From NCBI GenBank assembly GCA_963805605.1, contig CAWDUX010000002.1, positions 2,976,001 through 3,040,000 on the forward strand: a stretch of DNA of 64,000 nucleotides. The letters are read 5' to 3'. Each line of letters begins with the position of its first letter. The stretch's first letter is position 1. Source of the DNA: Actinocatenispora sp963805605. GTDB lineage: Bacteria > Actinomycetota > Actinomycetes > Mycobacteriales > Micromonosporaceae. The notes under the pieces are model-generated. The model had not been told where the DNA came from. It did not search any database and worked only from the letters and a program-made list of their open reading frames with translations. Positions 29,701 through 39,501 of this stretch are shown here, piece by piece. A program made the position numbers and the translations under genes.

Positions 29701-30321
29701 GTCCGGGACGCGGACGAGATCCGCTATCTCGACTACATGGACGCCAGTGCGGTAACCCGCAGCGATGGTGGAGAGATCGAGGTCGTACTTGGCCCGGCAG
29801 CCTTCGCCGACGACAAGACGCTCGCGACGAACATCGCGCACGAGTATGAGCACGTGGAGCAGTTCCGGCGGGATCCGGAGCCGAGCTCGGAGACACGGCA
29901 GCAGCGCGAGGACGAGGCGTATGCGGCAGAGGGGCCGCGCGTTGAGCGCTTCGAGGAGAACTTCGAAGGGTGGGGCGAGGATGCCGGTGCGCTTCCAGGT
30001 CGAGACGGTGTTTCGACTGAGGGGGAGGGAACAGATCTCGGCGGTCGCGACGGGCAGGCTGCTGGACGGGACAATCAAGGGAGCGATCGTCCTGGTGGAG
30101 GAGCAGACCGGGGCGCAGGTCAGGATCCACGGCGTCGACCAGCTGGTCTCGAAGAGGGACCCGGAACTGACCCCGTTGCTGATCGACCAGGCGAGTCCGA
30201 CGATGCCGGAGCCCGGGATGGTGCTGGTCGAACCGACGTCAGCGGGCGACGAACGGCCGCTTACCACGCACGAGCTCCAGGAGGGCACAGAGGTCAGGCA
30301 GCCCGGGGCAGACCGCAGTGA
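26713..30321 (+). CDS. CpnT-like polymorphic toxin with C-terminal metallopeptidase-like domain
   Basis: A large T7SS effector candidate. Residues 1-100 form a WXG100-like helical domain (GWGGDAGSAFQQNWNQF), as in CpnT. Residues about 115-330 are hydrophobic and Gly/Ala-rich (VLTIVEFLIGVAL; ASGFAGGLAGGLAGLGLG), possibly membrane-interacting. Residues about 350-940 are a Thr/Asp/Pro/Arg-rich linker with an embedded minisatellite. The C-terminal domain (about 955-1095) has HEYEH near 29838 (an HExxH-type zinc site) and a following acidic helix, suggesting a small metallopeptidase. Sense ends near 29980: the last 110 residues are the shadow of the next frame, so the real stop is probably lost or shifted. 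GTG 26713 follows a TGGAGG site. The gap before it (26526-26712) holds a 12-base palindrome CCACGCGCGTGG and nothing else that I can support. Confidence 0.78.
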   Translation: MPANLLDSADYWMWRLLSIGLAFQDYPDGDPDAWRDLADRWQDLGDALQSGMLDINANVVPVAMGWGGDAGSAFQQNWNQFVQNQDQGPTAFINAAYDFSSACTNGAMQLEFSQLMLKIIVVLTIVEFLIGVALSEFGGEALCTEAVAAGRPLCGKVLAVLAKQLEKTILKDVLKAAVKFADKALMRVLLSAGEMAFNFAAADLLAQLMQKSEGNRDHVDWNSVAVNAASGFAGGLAGGLAGLGLGKLAAPLLNKLMNREASNLLSNAGRKLGAKAINMATAGVANLPAMAAMDFTANSVANIQKNGLKLSDFGFSDEFKKNWTQHPLKTLALDLAGGAVPGMVHGAMHAGANALKTPDSVHAPSAEGVRGADGVQAPSEARVPEPVGARDVNLGEGTGSSTDTGIGVRPDEIGSEPARAGSIEAPSDHLAGSDHATTSDQATGRTETTEQAAPPPAAADHPGTQQRVAAGGGDRTGTTGGRDTGTPRSSRPGATDTPRSTDRVEGSTDTATGDPTRADQTDGAARPTEDSSTSASQETSTQRDPVRASETDQPAAHSSEQSTIPHQRHSDGVTDARPAAGERADGNRGTDDATAPQRQPGTEHSAADTGVGPHPGEERQDQRSDQPLPPSLVDHGPAMQPGAARDLPGSVGGQHGGDTLRPQSEPRAGDPVRTGPEGARDQQASSGPDGPPPEDIPTDGSRPDTADRLDSLLSRSDLPEEMRPHLEEARDSFRTADEAQDRANSAAAEASRHLDDANRLADAADGAGATRAAREAGAANSRASRARQESVEARTRGDEALSRARDLAQGADGRAAPETARPDGVEQPGSEPVREPARPSETEPTIARPDDAADPLTPDRTADTTEPADTTEPADTTEPADTTEPAEADASQATDAQRGDPARPAGMDDPHDASRPGEPDRTGSDPTDHRPATPATQQERPAGSRENDMFSREPSRSNADVLANGTDVPMAMDAVQKVADSMGLDLSGVDVRLLDPVRDADEIRYLDYMDASAVTRSDGGEIEVVLGPAAFADDKTLATNIAHEYEHVEQFRRDPEPSSETRQQREDEAYAAEGPRVERFEENFEGWGEDAGALPGRDGVSTEGEGTDLGGRDGQAAGRDNQGSDRPGGGADRGAGQDPRRRPAGLEEGPGTDPVADRPGESDDAGARDGAGRTDVSGRRTAAYHARAPGGHRGQAARGRPQ
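29299..29370 (+). repeat. 18-bp tandem minisatellite in the toxin linker
   Basis: Four copies of GATACGACTGAGCCGGCT or the same ending in C, with the last base alternating T, C, T, C. It encodes DTTEPA four times and lies in the disordered linker of the CpnT-like toxin; the alternation indicates a 36-bp duplication. Confidence 0.9.
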
Positions 30322-31720
30322 GCATTCTTCCGAAGCGCCACATGATCCTGGTCGCCACGAATCGCATGCGGATGAGGGCACGGACCACGAGGCCCAGTCC
30401 GGTGGCGCCGTGCGTCCCCGTGACGTCTACGACATGGACGCGCAGGGCGAGTGGGCCGAGAGTGCGTACGACCGGTTCCGGGATACGGATGCCGACGTCG
30501 CTGCGGCGGTGTCGAACCTGTCGGACGCGCCGCGGGCCGACGGTTCGACGGGTTTCGATCGCGCCGAGATCCAGCGGGTCAAGGACCACCTGTTCCGGTC
30601 CGAGCACAAGCTGACGGTGCGCGGTGAGGACGGTAATGCCGTCGGCTACGAGACGCGTCGGTTCGACGCCGATGCGGACATCGCCGAAGCATGGATGCGG
30701 CTGTCCAGCGGGGAGGCGAAGCCGCAGGACGTAGTCCTGCTCGAACACGAGCTGGCGGAGTCTTCGTACCTTGCCGAGCACCCGGACGCCCCCTACCTGG
30801 AGGCGCATCGACATGCCAACGAACAGTTCAACTGGGAGTCGGACATTCCGACCCGTTCCGCTGAGAACATCGAGAGGTGGAGTGACCAGCATGGCGTTGT
30901 ACGTGGTGTTCCGGAAAGTCACGGAGAACGACAGGGAAGTGAGCTACCGGTTCGGCCACGACGAGACGACCCTGGACCGGGAGCTGACCATCGGCAAGGC
31001 CGACACCTCCGTGACAGTGGCGGACGGTCGACAGGATCCGATCGCGATCAAGGTAGCCGGCACCGTGCTGACGAAATACCGCAAGGAAGGGACCTGGCTG
31101 GCGGGCGGCACGCTGCAGAGCTGACCGATCATGATGCCGCACAGTCAGGTGTCCACGTCGGGCCACGAGACGCTGTGGACGACCCGGCGCAGCGGCACGG
31201 TGCGGACAACGCAATGCCGCCTGACCATGATCAGCCTGCTGACCAGTCCGTCGAGCCGACCGACGATCGAACGCCAGTCTCGGATGAGCAGTCCGGTCCC
31301 GAGCCACGCGGGGAGGTGACCCGGCCGGACGAGCCCGGTCAGCGTCCGGCTGCCGACCCGTACGGGAATCAGGCAGGCGATCATCTTGCCGACAACGGAC
31401 GTAGCCGGGTGCAGCGGCTGCTCGACCGGGTGCTGCCGTCCCGGCGGGCCGCGGCGCATGCGGCGGAACAAGCGGCGGAAGCCCGTGCGCAGCTCGAACA
31501 GCAGCGGGCCGACGAGCACCAGAGAGTACGACGACAACCTGCGTCACCAGCAGGATGCCGCCCGACAAGCGGTCGAGTCGCGCCAGGACATCCAGGCACT
31601 CCGTCAATCGGCACACGGGCACGAACACGCGGCGGTCCAGGCGCGGACCGAGGCGGATACACACCGCAACAGGGCCGCCCAGCTGCGTGCCGAGGCGCAG
31701 CCACACCGGGCCGATGCTGA
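29981..31720 (+). CDS. EF-Tu-like beta-barrel segment plus orphan HELAE-motif toxin cassette (composite open frame)
   Basis: One open frame that probably joins unrelated pieces. From ATG 29981 (behind GGGGCGAGG) it encodes about 85 residues resembling the beta-barrel of translation factors (MPVRFQVETVFRLRGREQI; GRLLDGTIKGAIVL), a possible immunity protein for the previous toxin. After a Glu/His-rich linker it encodes a toxin-like domain (about 30430-30860) with VKDHLFRSEHKL, FDADADIAEAWMRL, then LLEHELAESSYLAEHPDAP and EAHRHANEQFNWE. That His/Glu layout looks catalytic, but I do not know its activity. Over 30884-31125 this frame is a shadow of the small gene there. From 31126 to 31522 it again looks coding and leads into the next cassette. 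It lacks the N-terminal secretion domain. Confidence 0.6.
   Translation: MPVRFQVETVFRLRGREQISAVATGRLLDGTIKGAIVLVEEQTGAQVRIHGVDQLVSKRDPELTPLLIDQASPTMPEPGMVLVEPTSAGDERPLTTHELQEGTEVRQPGADRSEHSSEAPHDPGRHESHADEGTDHEAQSGGAVRPRDVYDMDAQGEWAESAYDRFRDTDADVAAAVSNLSDAPRADGSTGFDRAEIQRVKDHLFRSEHKLTVRGEDGNAVGYETRRFDADADIAEAWMRLSSGEAKPQDVVLLEHELAESSYLAEHPDAPYLEAHRHANEQFNWESDIPTRSAENIERWSDQHGVVRGVPESHGERQGSELPVRPRRDDPGPGADHRQGRHLRDSGGRSTGSDRDQGSRHRADEIPQGRDLAGGRHAAELTDHDAAQSGVHVGPRDAVDDPAQRHGADNAMPPDHDQPADQSVEPTDDRTPVSDEQSGPEPRGEVTRPDEPGQRPAADPYGNQAGDHLADNGRSRVQRLLDRVLPSRRAAAHAAEQAAEARAQLEQQRADEHQRVRRQPASPAGCRPTSGRVAPGHPGTPSIGTRARTRGGPGADRGGYTPQQGRPAACRGAATPGRC
30891..31124 (+). CDS. Small protein, probable immunity protein for the HELAE-motif cassette
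   Basis: A 77-residue protein starting at ATG 30891 after the ribosome site AGGTGGAG. It has a regular alternating pattern of strands (ALYVVFRKVTEN; VSYRFGH; LTIGKADTSVTVADG; IAIKVAGTVLTKYRK) and a proper stop at 31122-31124, whereas the overlapping frame is Arg/Gly/Asp-rich nonsense here. It begins immediately after the toxin-like domain, the usual position of an immunity gene. I do not recognise the family. A GTG at 30882 is a possible alternative start. Confidence 0.6.
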   Translation: MALYVVFRKVTENDREVSYRFGHDETTLDRELTIGKADTSVTVADGRQDPIAIKVAGTVLTKYRKEGTWLAGGTLQS

Positions 31721-34700
31721 CCGGCTCAACCGAGAGGCGCAGCTGGATCCTGCTCATTCCGACATGCTGCGTAGCCGTGCCGAACAGCATGCGCAGTACG
31801 CCGACAGCCGGGAGGCACTCGCTCAGCAGGAGGACACGAAGGCTACGCAGGCAGCTCAGACCGCGCAGACAGAGCATGGGCATGCGGTGGCCGATCGGCA
31901 GAAGGCGGATCAGCTCACCGGCACTGCGGTACGGGACGACCCGAACCTGTGGCGGGTGGTCAATGTCGACAGCGAGGGCGGGTTCGACGTCCAGCGGTTC
32001 GACCCTGATCATCCGAGCCGGAACTCGCAATTGTCCGGTTCCGGTACACCGCCTGAGGTGGCCAGAACCCGGCCGTACGACGAGGCCGGGGGCCTTCGGC
32101 GGCCGCTGGTCCAGGACCAGCAGCGGCTGGAGGAAGGGCTCGCGCGTGACGGTGAGACGGGCCGCACCCCGGATCCGCGCAAGCCGTGGCTGCGTATGCT
32201 CAACCGTTTCGGTTTCGACATCGACCCAACCCGGAAGTTCAACTGTGTCGATTCGGTGGCCTCGTTCTTCGAGACCTACGTCCACGGTCGGCCGACGGTG
32301 GCAGCGCCGCGCACCTTCGACGGATACCATTCCGGTGGGCTGGACGGGGAGTTCGGTGGCACCGGACGGCTGGAACGGCTGTTCGGCGGCCGGTTCCAGA
32401 CACTGGCAGAGCCGCCCAGCGCGCAACCGCGTGATGCTGCGACCAACAGCATCATCAACGGCCTACACACGCTGGAGAATCAGCTCCGGGCCGGCGGCCA
32501 CGGCTCGACCGCGGTGATCGGCAGTGTCTGGCGCAACGGCGGCTCGCACGTGTGGGCCGCGGTCAACCACGAGGGCAACATCCTCTACGTCGACCCCCAG
32601 GCCAGCGATGTCTACCAGGCGGTACCGCACGCGGACGGCTCCGTCACCTATGTCGACGTCAACACCGGCGAGGCGGGCAAGCCGTTCCCGATCCACGACC
32701 CGGCCGGAACGAGTCGCCTCGACGCCATGATGGTGGACGGGCAGGGACGGCCGACGGCGTTCCAGGACGCGCCACGCAGTGCGTGGAGCACCGAAACGCC
32801 GACCCCGGAGCTGATCAACAAGCTACCGCCGCAGGACCGAGCCCCGGCCATCGCGGAGTGGTACCACAATGAGTCGCACGTCCAGCACGATGCGGCCGAC
32901 ACGGCTCGGCATGACGCAGAGGAGGCACACAAGAAGTCGTTGTCCGACCTGTCCGAGGCGGACCGGCAACGCGGTGCCCAGCGGCAGGCACAGCAGACCG
33001 CTGCGGAGGCCGCGTACCGGCGTGACGACTCCAGTCAGCGCGCCAGCTGGCACGATCAACAGGCCGCCGCACACGACGCCGCCGCCCGGCACTATTCCAG
33101 TCAGGATCCGCATCGGGCGGCAGCACACCAGCGGGCCGCACAGGCCGAGCGCACTGCTGCGGCGCAGGCACGGCAGGATGCGTACCGCCACGAGAGCACC
33201 CGACTCACCGCCGACCAGCGAGCAGACCAGGCCGCCAGATCGGCGCAGCAGGCCGATGGTCGTGCTGCGCACAATGCTGCCCTGGCAGACCAGGCACAGC
33301 AACGCGCCGCACACCACGAGAACACGGCGGCCGCGCACGAGGACCAGTTCCGGCGCAATGCGCAGGACGCGGCCAACCAGCACGACCAGTTGGCCAGCCA
33401 GCACGCGGCGAACGAGCAGCAGCACCAGCAGGCGCACCAGCAGTCGACCGACGACGCGGCGCGTGCCCGTGAGCAGGCCAGGTCCAACTATCAACACGGA
33501 CTCGGCGACGCGGCAACGCACGCCCGGGACGGTTTCCGGAACGCGGCGGATCTCGACAAACGTGCCGCCGACCAGGACCGTGCCGCCGAGACGCAGCGGC
33601 AGTCCGCCGACGCGGTCCGGGCTCGCGCAGACGGCCATGAGCGCGACGCCGCCCGCGCGGAAAGCACCCGCGCGGTAGCCGAGGACCGGGCGTCGCAACT
33701 CGCCGACCGGGCCGCCGCGGATCGCGCGGTGGCCGCACAGCTTCGCCGTACACCTGGCGAGCCGTATCAGTCTGCGGCCGACCAGCTGGACCGCCGTGCC
33801 GCCTCGGCGGACGCGGAAGCGGTCGCGGCGCGGCAGCAGGCCCGGCAGGCGATGGTGGAACGGGACAGGGCTGCGGCGAATGCCAGCACCGAGCGCTCCG
33901 CCGAAGCTACCGCGCACACCGCCGAGCAGGCCGCCAGGAAGGCCGCCGATACGGCCCGGGCGAACCGGGACAAATGGCTGAAGAGCGCGCACAATTGGCA
34001 CCTACATCATCGGATCAGCGAACGTGCCAACGACCCGGGCACGACGGTGCAGTCCGACGACGGCACGAGCAGCGACCTGTCCCGCCCGGAGGCGACCACC
34101 CGCGCATCGGACGGCCGGTGGCGCCTCGGCGCCGATGCCACGCCGGACACGCGGGTGGAAGATCAGCCGAGCCTCGGCCGCCCACCGGCGCCGGTCCGGC
34201 CATCGGACGCCGACCTGGCATCGACCGTCACCCGCAGCCCGGGCAACAACGGCGAGCACGCTGTGTCCACCGAGGGACCGGGCTCATCGGACACTGGCGT
34301 CGGTCGTGACCACCCGGTGGCCCCGTCGGATCGCGGGTCACACGAGTCGACTTCGCCGAATGACGCTGGAGCACACGACCCGGCGGTCCCGACCGGCAGC
34401 GAGCTGCCGACCGTCAGTGACGAGCAGGCGGCCCAACTGGTACGTGACCACCTGCACGAGACGTCGTCGGGCTATGACCTGTCCGGTGACAGCCGGCTGC
34501 GGTCGTTCGCGGACGGACTGCCGGCCGAGGACGGTGCCCGTCGGGTCAGCGCGGTCGGTCTTCCCAACGGGGACGTCGTTGTCGATGGCCGGCGGGTCAC
34601 CGCTGACCAGTTCGCCCGCGAACTTGCCGCCATGCACGACGAAGGGCTGATCGATCTCGGCTCCGGCCGGATCAAGCTGACCACCTGCTTCGCCGGAGCC

Positions 34701-37700
34701 GGCGACCGGCCGCTGGCGCAGCGTCTCGCCACCGAAATGGGTCGGGAGGTGACGGCCCCGGTCGACAAGGTGTGGACGTTCCGGGACGGTCGTGAGGTCG
34801 TCGCCGGCACGGACCCGCGGGCCGGTCACCTTCCGGGTGAGCCGATCAGCGACGGCTGGCGCACATTCGGTCCGGACGGTCGCGACATCACCCCGGACCG
34901 TCCACAGCCGTCGGCCGATCATCCGGCGCTCGGTCCCGACCCGGCCGACCCCGCAGAACCCCGCGCCGGGCCCACCTCGGATGACGCAGTCCACTGGGGC
35001 GACGACCCGACCCGGGACACGCTGAACCGGACTTTGAGCCGGGTGGCGAGCCGACTGCACGAGGTGACCGGCGGCGACGTGGTCGAGGGGGTGGAATTCC
35101 GGGACGGCGCCCTGCATGTGACGCCCGTCGGTGGCGAGCCGGTCCGCGTGGAAGTGGTCGTCGGTGATACCCACGGCGCGGAGACCCGTCTGGAGACACG
35201 TGCCGACGGGGTACGGGAGCTCACCGTTCGCACCGACCTCGTCGGCCGGAACCGGGGTCGTACGTTGGACGGTGCGATCGGCCGCGCGGTCGGACATGCC
35301 GCAGCCGAACATTCCACCCGTCAGCGGGGGTGGACAACTCGGGTGTCTGATGTCCTCGATCGCATCCGGTTCCGCGCGACGGAGCCGGTCGACCGGGCGA
35401 GCGTCGGGGAGTTCGAGGCGATGGCACGGCTTCGTGACCGTGCCAACAGTCAGCGGGAGCACTCGCTGCTGGACAAGCAGATCGCGAAGTTCATCGACGA
35501 ACATGGGCTTCGCGACGGCGTGCCCGGCGCCGACCGCAGGGCCGGCCGGTTCGGCGAGCAGCTGTCCGACCCGGCCCGGGCGATTCTCGACGGACACCGG
35601 GATGTCGAGCATGCCACCGATCGGGCCCGGGCACTCGCACGCAAGCTGTTCGAGTCCGGTCATCGCGGTGGCGCCAGGATCGAGCCTGTCGTGGACAGGG
35701 ACGGCGCGTTCCACGACATCTACTGGGTCAAGCCCGACGGCTGGGAGAAGCAGTGGCGGATGGGCTTCACCGTCGAGATCGAGGCTGGTCATGTCCGCGG
35801 CGACCGGCATGTTGACATCGTCGGCACCGACGTTCCGCAGCACTTCAAGGTCGTGGTCGACCGTGGCCTGCGAGGTGCAGACCAACTGCGGGCTGGTTCG
35901 GATCTGTGGACCGACACAGAAGCCGTGATCAGGGACCGGATCGCTGTCCAGGGCGAGCGCGCACCGGAAGCTGGCAGCCGCTGGGCGCGGATCCTGGACC
36001 GGATGGCCGGCCTTGGTGGGTCCGGCGCCGCCTTCGCGGGGGCGGATCTGCTCGGCGATCCCAGTCTCGGCCTCCGGCCCGTTGCCAGCTCTGCCATACA
36101 CGCCCTGACGGGTGGACACTTCCTGCGCAAGACGACCCTGGCCGAGGCGCGGGCGACGCACCTGGAAGCCCTCCACACGCGGGTCAATACCGACCGGGTC
36201 GACGCCCGTACCCTGCAGGCGAGCGTCCGTGACGTGCCGGGCAAGGTCGACGATCTGGCCAGCAAGCTCGGGGTCGACAGCAACCTTCTGGATCACACGC
36301 CGAGCCGGCCGGAGCGCGCATACCGTTCCACTGAACCAATTCCGGCGGACGGGGCGGCGCACGCCCGCGATCGCATCAACGAGGCTCGGGAGGAGATCGT
36401 CACCTCTTCCGACCACGTCAAGAGCATCGAACAACGACGTTCCAGGTGGGGATTCCTGGGCGGGAAGCGCTCCCGGGACGAGTTCCTGCTCGAGGTGCAG
36501 GACGACAGGCAGGCGACGGCGCGCGTCGAGGTGGCACACACCGAGGACCGCCGCGTTCCGGAGGTGGAATACCGCGGCGGTCACGACTACACGGTGAAGG
36601 TCTCACCGGAGCTGCTGGGACGCGGCGACAAGCCGTTCCGGTCCGCCGTCTCCGAAGCATTCGACCGGGTCGCCAACGCCGAACGTGGGCTGGACGCGAA
36701 ACAGCCCGGGTTGCTCCGTGGGTCACTGCACCGGGTCGGTGGCGACGTCGCAAGCCAGGTGGCCGGTCTGGGCTCACGCGAGTATCAGGCGACCCTCGAC
36801 GCGGGCCACAAGATCGAAAAGGCACGCGACGCGCACCAGCATGTGAACCCGGCCGAGATCGAGGCGCACGCGCTCCGCGAAGGAGCCATCTACCCGGAGA
36901 TGGCGGTCGCTGGAAAGCTCGGTGACCTGGTTGTCGGTCCGAAGATCGATCGAAACGCCCATCACCAGGAGAAGTTGCGTTCGGACTTCGACAAGACCCA
37001 GCAGGCCTCGGACGTGTCGGACAGCAAGCTGACGCGTGCGACGGACGTGCTACGCCGTGGCATCGAGAACCTCAGGCGCACCGCAACCGTTGTCAACACC
37101 GGCGATCCGCACGCAGTGGGCACCGATCCGACTGCGGTCACTGAGACGGGCGGCACCACGATGGACGGCGTCCGTCGCGCCATGGATCACGTGGTGGAGC
37201 ACGTCCAGCGCAGCGACGGCCGGCGACCGGTGACAGTTACCCAGAACGGCGATCACCCGCCAGCGTCCGACGCCACCTCGGCGAACTACCGGATCAGAGT
37301 CGGTCGGTTCAACAACGTCCGGTTGGAGGTGAAGGTCCTCGACCACGAGAAGGATTCAGCCGACGTGGTGTACACCGGCCGAGGCCGCTTCCATATCGAG
37401 TTGGGCCATGACGTGCCGCCCGAGCGCGCGCAACGACTGGTGGACGAGGTCGCGCGGACGATCATCGAGAAGCGCTCCGCGTTGCCCTCGTTCAAGCTCT
37501 ACCTGCTCAGCAAGGCCGCGCCGGCGCTGGCCTCGTCGGGGTTGTACGGCACGCTGGCGCTCGAGAGCCACAACCCGTTCCTGATGGCTCTCGCCGGAAC
37601 CACGGCAGTTGGTCACGCCGTCGGCATCCTGCCAAAACATCTGGTCGCCACCCACCTGGCCGACAGGGAACTGGCGCACGGGTTCGCGGATCTTTCGGTC

Positions 37701-38597
37701 GACGGCGTGACGGTGAAAGACCTGCGTACCGGCCTGCAGGAGGCGACCGCCCAGGTGGAGACCTACGAAGCCGCCGCGCGGGACCGGCTCACCAACCGGG
37801 CGGACGAGTTGGCGGACGAGTTGAGCTCCGGCAGCCTCACCGACGATCAGCGGGTAGCCACCCAGACAGAGCTGAACGACATCAGGCACCGGCTCGACTC
37901 GATCCCGCAGCCCGACCACGCTGTGCTCTCCCCGATCGAGGACCACCTCCGGACGACGGAACTGCCGCACCACGGCGCGATCCGGCCGGTGGACGCGGAC
38001 CACCACATCTATCAGCTCAGCTTCGACAAGGACGCCGGCGCCGATAGGTTGAGCTTGCTCGGTGGCAGCTCCCGGGCGCGGGAACATGTCAGTTTCGAGC
38101 TTGTCGCCGGCAAGCCCAGCGGTCCCGGCCCGGTCGAAGTGCTGCACACCAATGCCGATGTGGGCCTGACCGTCATCGTGGATAGGGACGCGTCCCCCGA
38201 TCTCATCAAGCAGGACCTGCACGACAAACTCAGGCGCGAAATGAGCAAGGAACGGGACGGTGGACCGCCGGCACTGCGGGGAGCAAAGGTATGGCCGGGC
38301 TTGGCTGATTCCGCCCTGTCGACCGGAGCTTCCTCGACAGTCGCTGCGGCCACGGTCGGCGTCTCGTACGTGGCCACTGGCGGCACCTTGCTGGCCGGCG
38401 GCCTAGTGTCAGGTATGGTCGATCGCGTCGTATCTGCAGGCCTGTCGAACCGGACGACGAACAACCAAGCGTTGACGGATGCCGCTGCCGCACTGCGCAA
38501 CGGTAAGCCGACGGCGGCCAACAACGTGGTGTTGGCGCAGCGGCTGCATGACCTGTTGGAGAGGTTGAACCACGCGGAGTCGTCGGGCTTTGTGTAA
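31126..38597 (+). CDS. Giant Tox-PL papain-fold toxin cassette with repeated C-terminal modules (one frameshift, no clear start)
   Basis: Sense runs in one frame from about 31126 to 31522, then, after one extra base near 31523, in the next frame to TAA 38597 (about 2490 residues). No start codon with a ribosome site precedes it and no WXG domain is present, so it looks like an orphan C-terminal cassette; after the shift the first in-frame ATG is 31764. Order: coiled linker; a Tox-PL-like papain fold with Cys at 32244 (KFNCVDS), His at 32547 (GSHVWAAVN) and Asp at 32592 (LYVDPQ); an Ala/Gln/Arg coiled coil (about 32880-33990); a Pro/Asp linker; a domain with Cys at 34686 (LTTCFAGAGD then REVTAPVDKVW); then five diverged alpha/beta repeats (about 35020-38250) with hydrophobic helices (around 37500-37640 and 38316-38440). 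Confidence 0.68.
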
Positions 38598-38612
38598 GGA
38601 AATGAGGTATCC

Positions 38613-39185
38613 GTGCCCGTTACCGTTCGCACGTTGCGCGAAGCCCAGGAGTATGTTCGGCTCAAAATAATTGATTCCCCGGACGCTGAATTCGAGTTCG
38701 GAAATGGCTACCGTAACAGTGAGAACCAATATGTAGATGTGTATAAGAGCTGGCGTCAGCCGGGTGATGAGCCACAGAATTGGGAATTCTTCGTCGCTGA
38801 CCCAGATGTCACCGGTTACGGCCCTGGGACGTCGTCGGTGATCGATGGTGGCCAGTGGTTGATGCTGTTCGGCGGGTACTCGCAGCAGCTTCGGACGTGG
38901 ACCGAGGAGATGTTCGGACCGGAGTTGCGGCCGTTGGAGGAGGCCGAGCAGTTCCAGCGCACGCTGGGTTTTGCCGGGGACTGTCTCACCGAGCTGCGGA
39001 AGTTGCTGGTGGAGCGCGGTAGCGCGGAGGCGACCGTATGGACCGATCAGGGTCGGGATGCGCTGACAGCCGGTGCTGAAGCGTTCGATCTCGACTGGAT
39101 CGATGCGCAGATCGCAAATCTGAAGGCCGGGGAGGATCGGCTGGTGCAGCGCTACCAGGATGCCAAGCGACGTGGGTTGTTCTGA
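38613..39185 (+). CDS. Probable immunity protein, single-domain relative of the four-repeat protein downstream
   Basis: A 190-residue cytosolic protein beginning at GTG 38613, 15 bases after the giant toxin frame, behind AATGAGG. It starts RTLREAQEYVRL and contains VIDGGQWLMLF and ATVWTDQGRDAL, then a closing helix (QIANLKAGEDRLVQRYQ). The same phrases occur in each repeat of the protein encoded at 39755-42091, so the two are likely homologous, but the Cys pairs of the repeats are missing here. Position and order suggest immunity to the Tox-PL cassette. The first 150 bases are visibly AT-richer than the neighbours, which hints at recent acquisition. Confidence 0.65.
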   Translation: MPVTVRTLREAQEYVRLKIIDSPDAEFEFGNGYRNSENQYVDVYKSWRQPGDEPQNWEFFVADPDVTGYGPGTSSVIDGGQWLMLFGGYSQQLRTWTEEMFGPELRPLEEAEQFQRTLGFAGDCLTELRKLLVERGSAEATVWTDQGRDALTAGAEAFDLDWIDAQIANLKAGEDRLVQRYQDAKRRGLF

Positions 39186-39190
39186 CCGTC

Positions 39191-39466
39191 ATGTTCGACT
39201 GGATGAGAGAGCACGATGTCACGGGCCTTCTGATTCGGTTGGCCGCAGCCGCTGTGTTGATTGGGGTGCCGACCTGGCTGCTGGCACGGCACTGGCATCA
39301 GCAGGACCGCGACTTCGATCATCACTGCCGAGCCGATGGCGGGCACATCCGCCTCGAGAAGCACACGATGGCCGGCACCGATTCCTCCGGCCGGGTGGAC
39401 GCCTCGACAGAGACGTGGCGTTACTGTCTGGACCACCAGGGCAACGTGTTGCGCATCCGTTTCTGA
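39191..39466 (+). CDS. Small single-span membrane protein
   Basis: A 91-residue protein. ATG 39191 lies six bases after the preceding stop with no clear ribosome site, so it is likely expressed by translational coupling. One transmembrane helix (GLLIRLAAAAVLIGVPTWLLA) is followed by a soluble tail with HHCRADGGHIRLE and WRYCLDHQGNVLRI, including two Cys. I do not recognise the family; membrane location and its place in a toxin array suggest an accessory or immunity role, without proof. Confidence 0.55.
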   Translation: MFDWMREHDVTGLLIRLAAAAVLIGVPTWLLARHWHQQDRDFDHHCRADGGHIRLEKHTMAGTDSSGRVDASTETWRYCLDHQGNVLRIRF

Positions 39467-39501
39467 CGCGGACGGTCGGTAGAAGGTCCGGAGGGGGTCG
39501 T

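Noticed and set aside
34338..36584. 748-residue minus-strand open frame
   Set aside because: Lies antisense to the giant toxin frame, which shows clear domains; the minus frame is an Arg/Pro/Ala/Asp-rich shadow.
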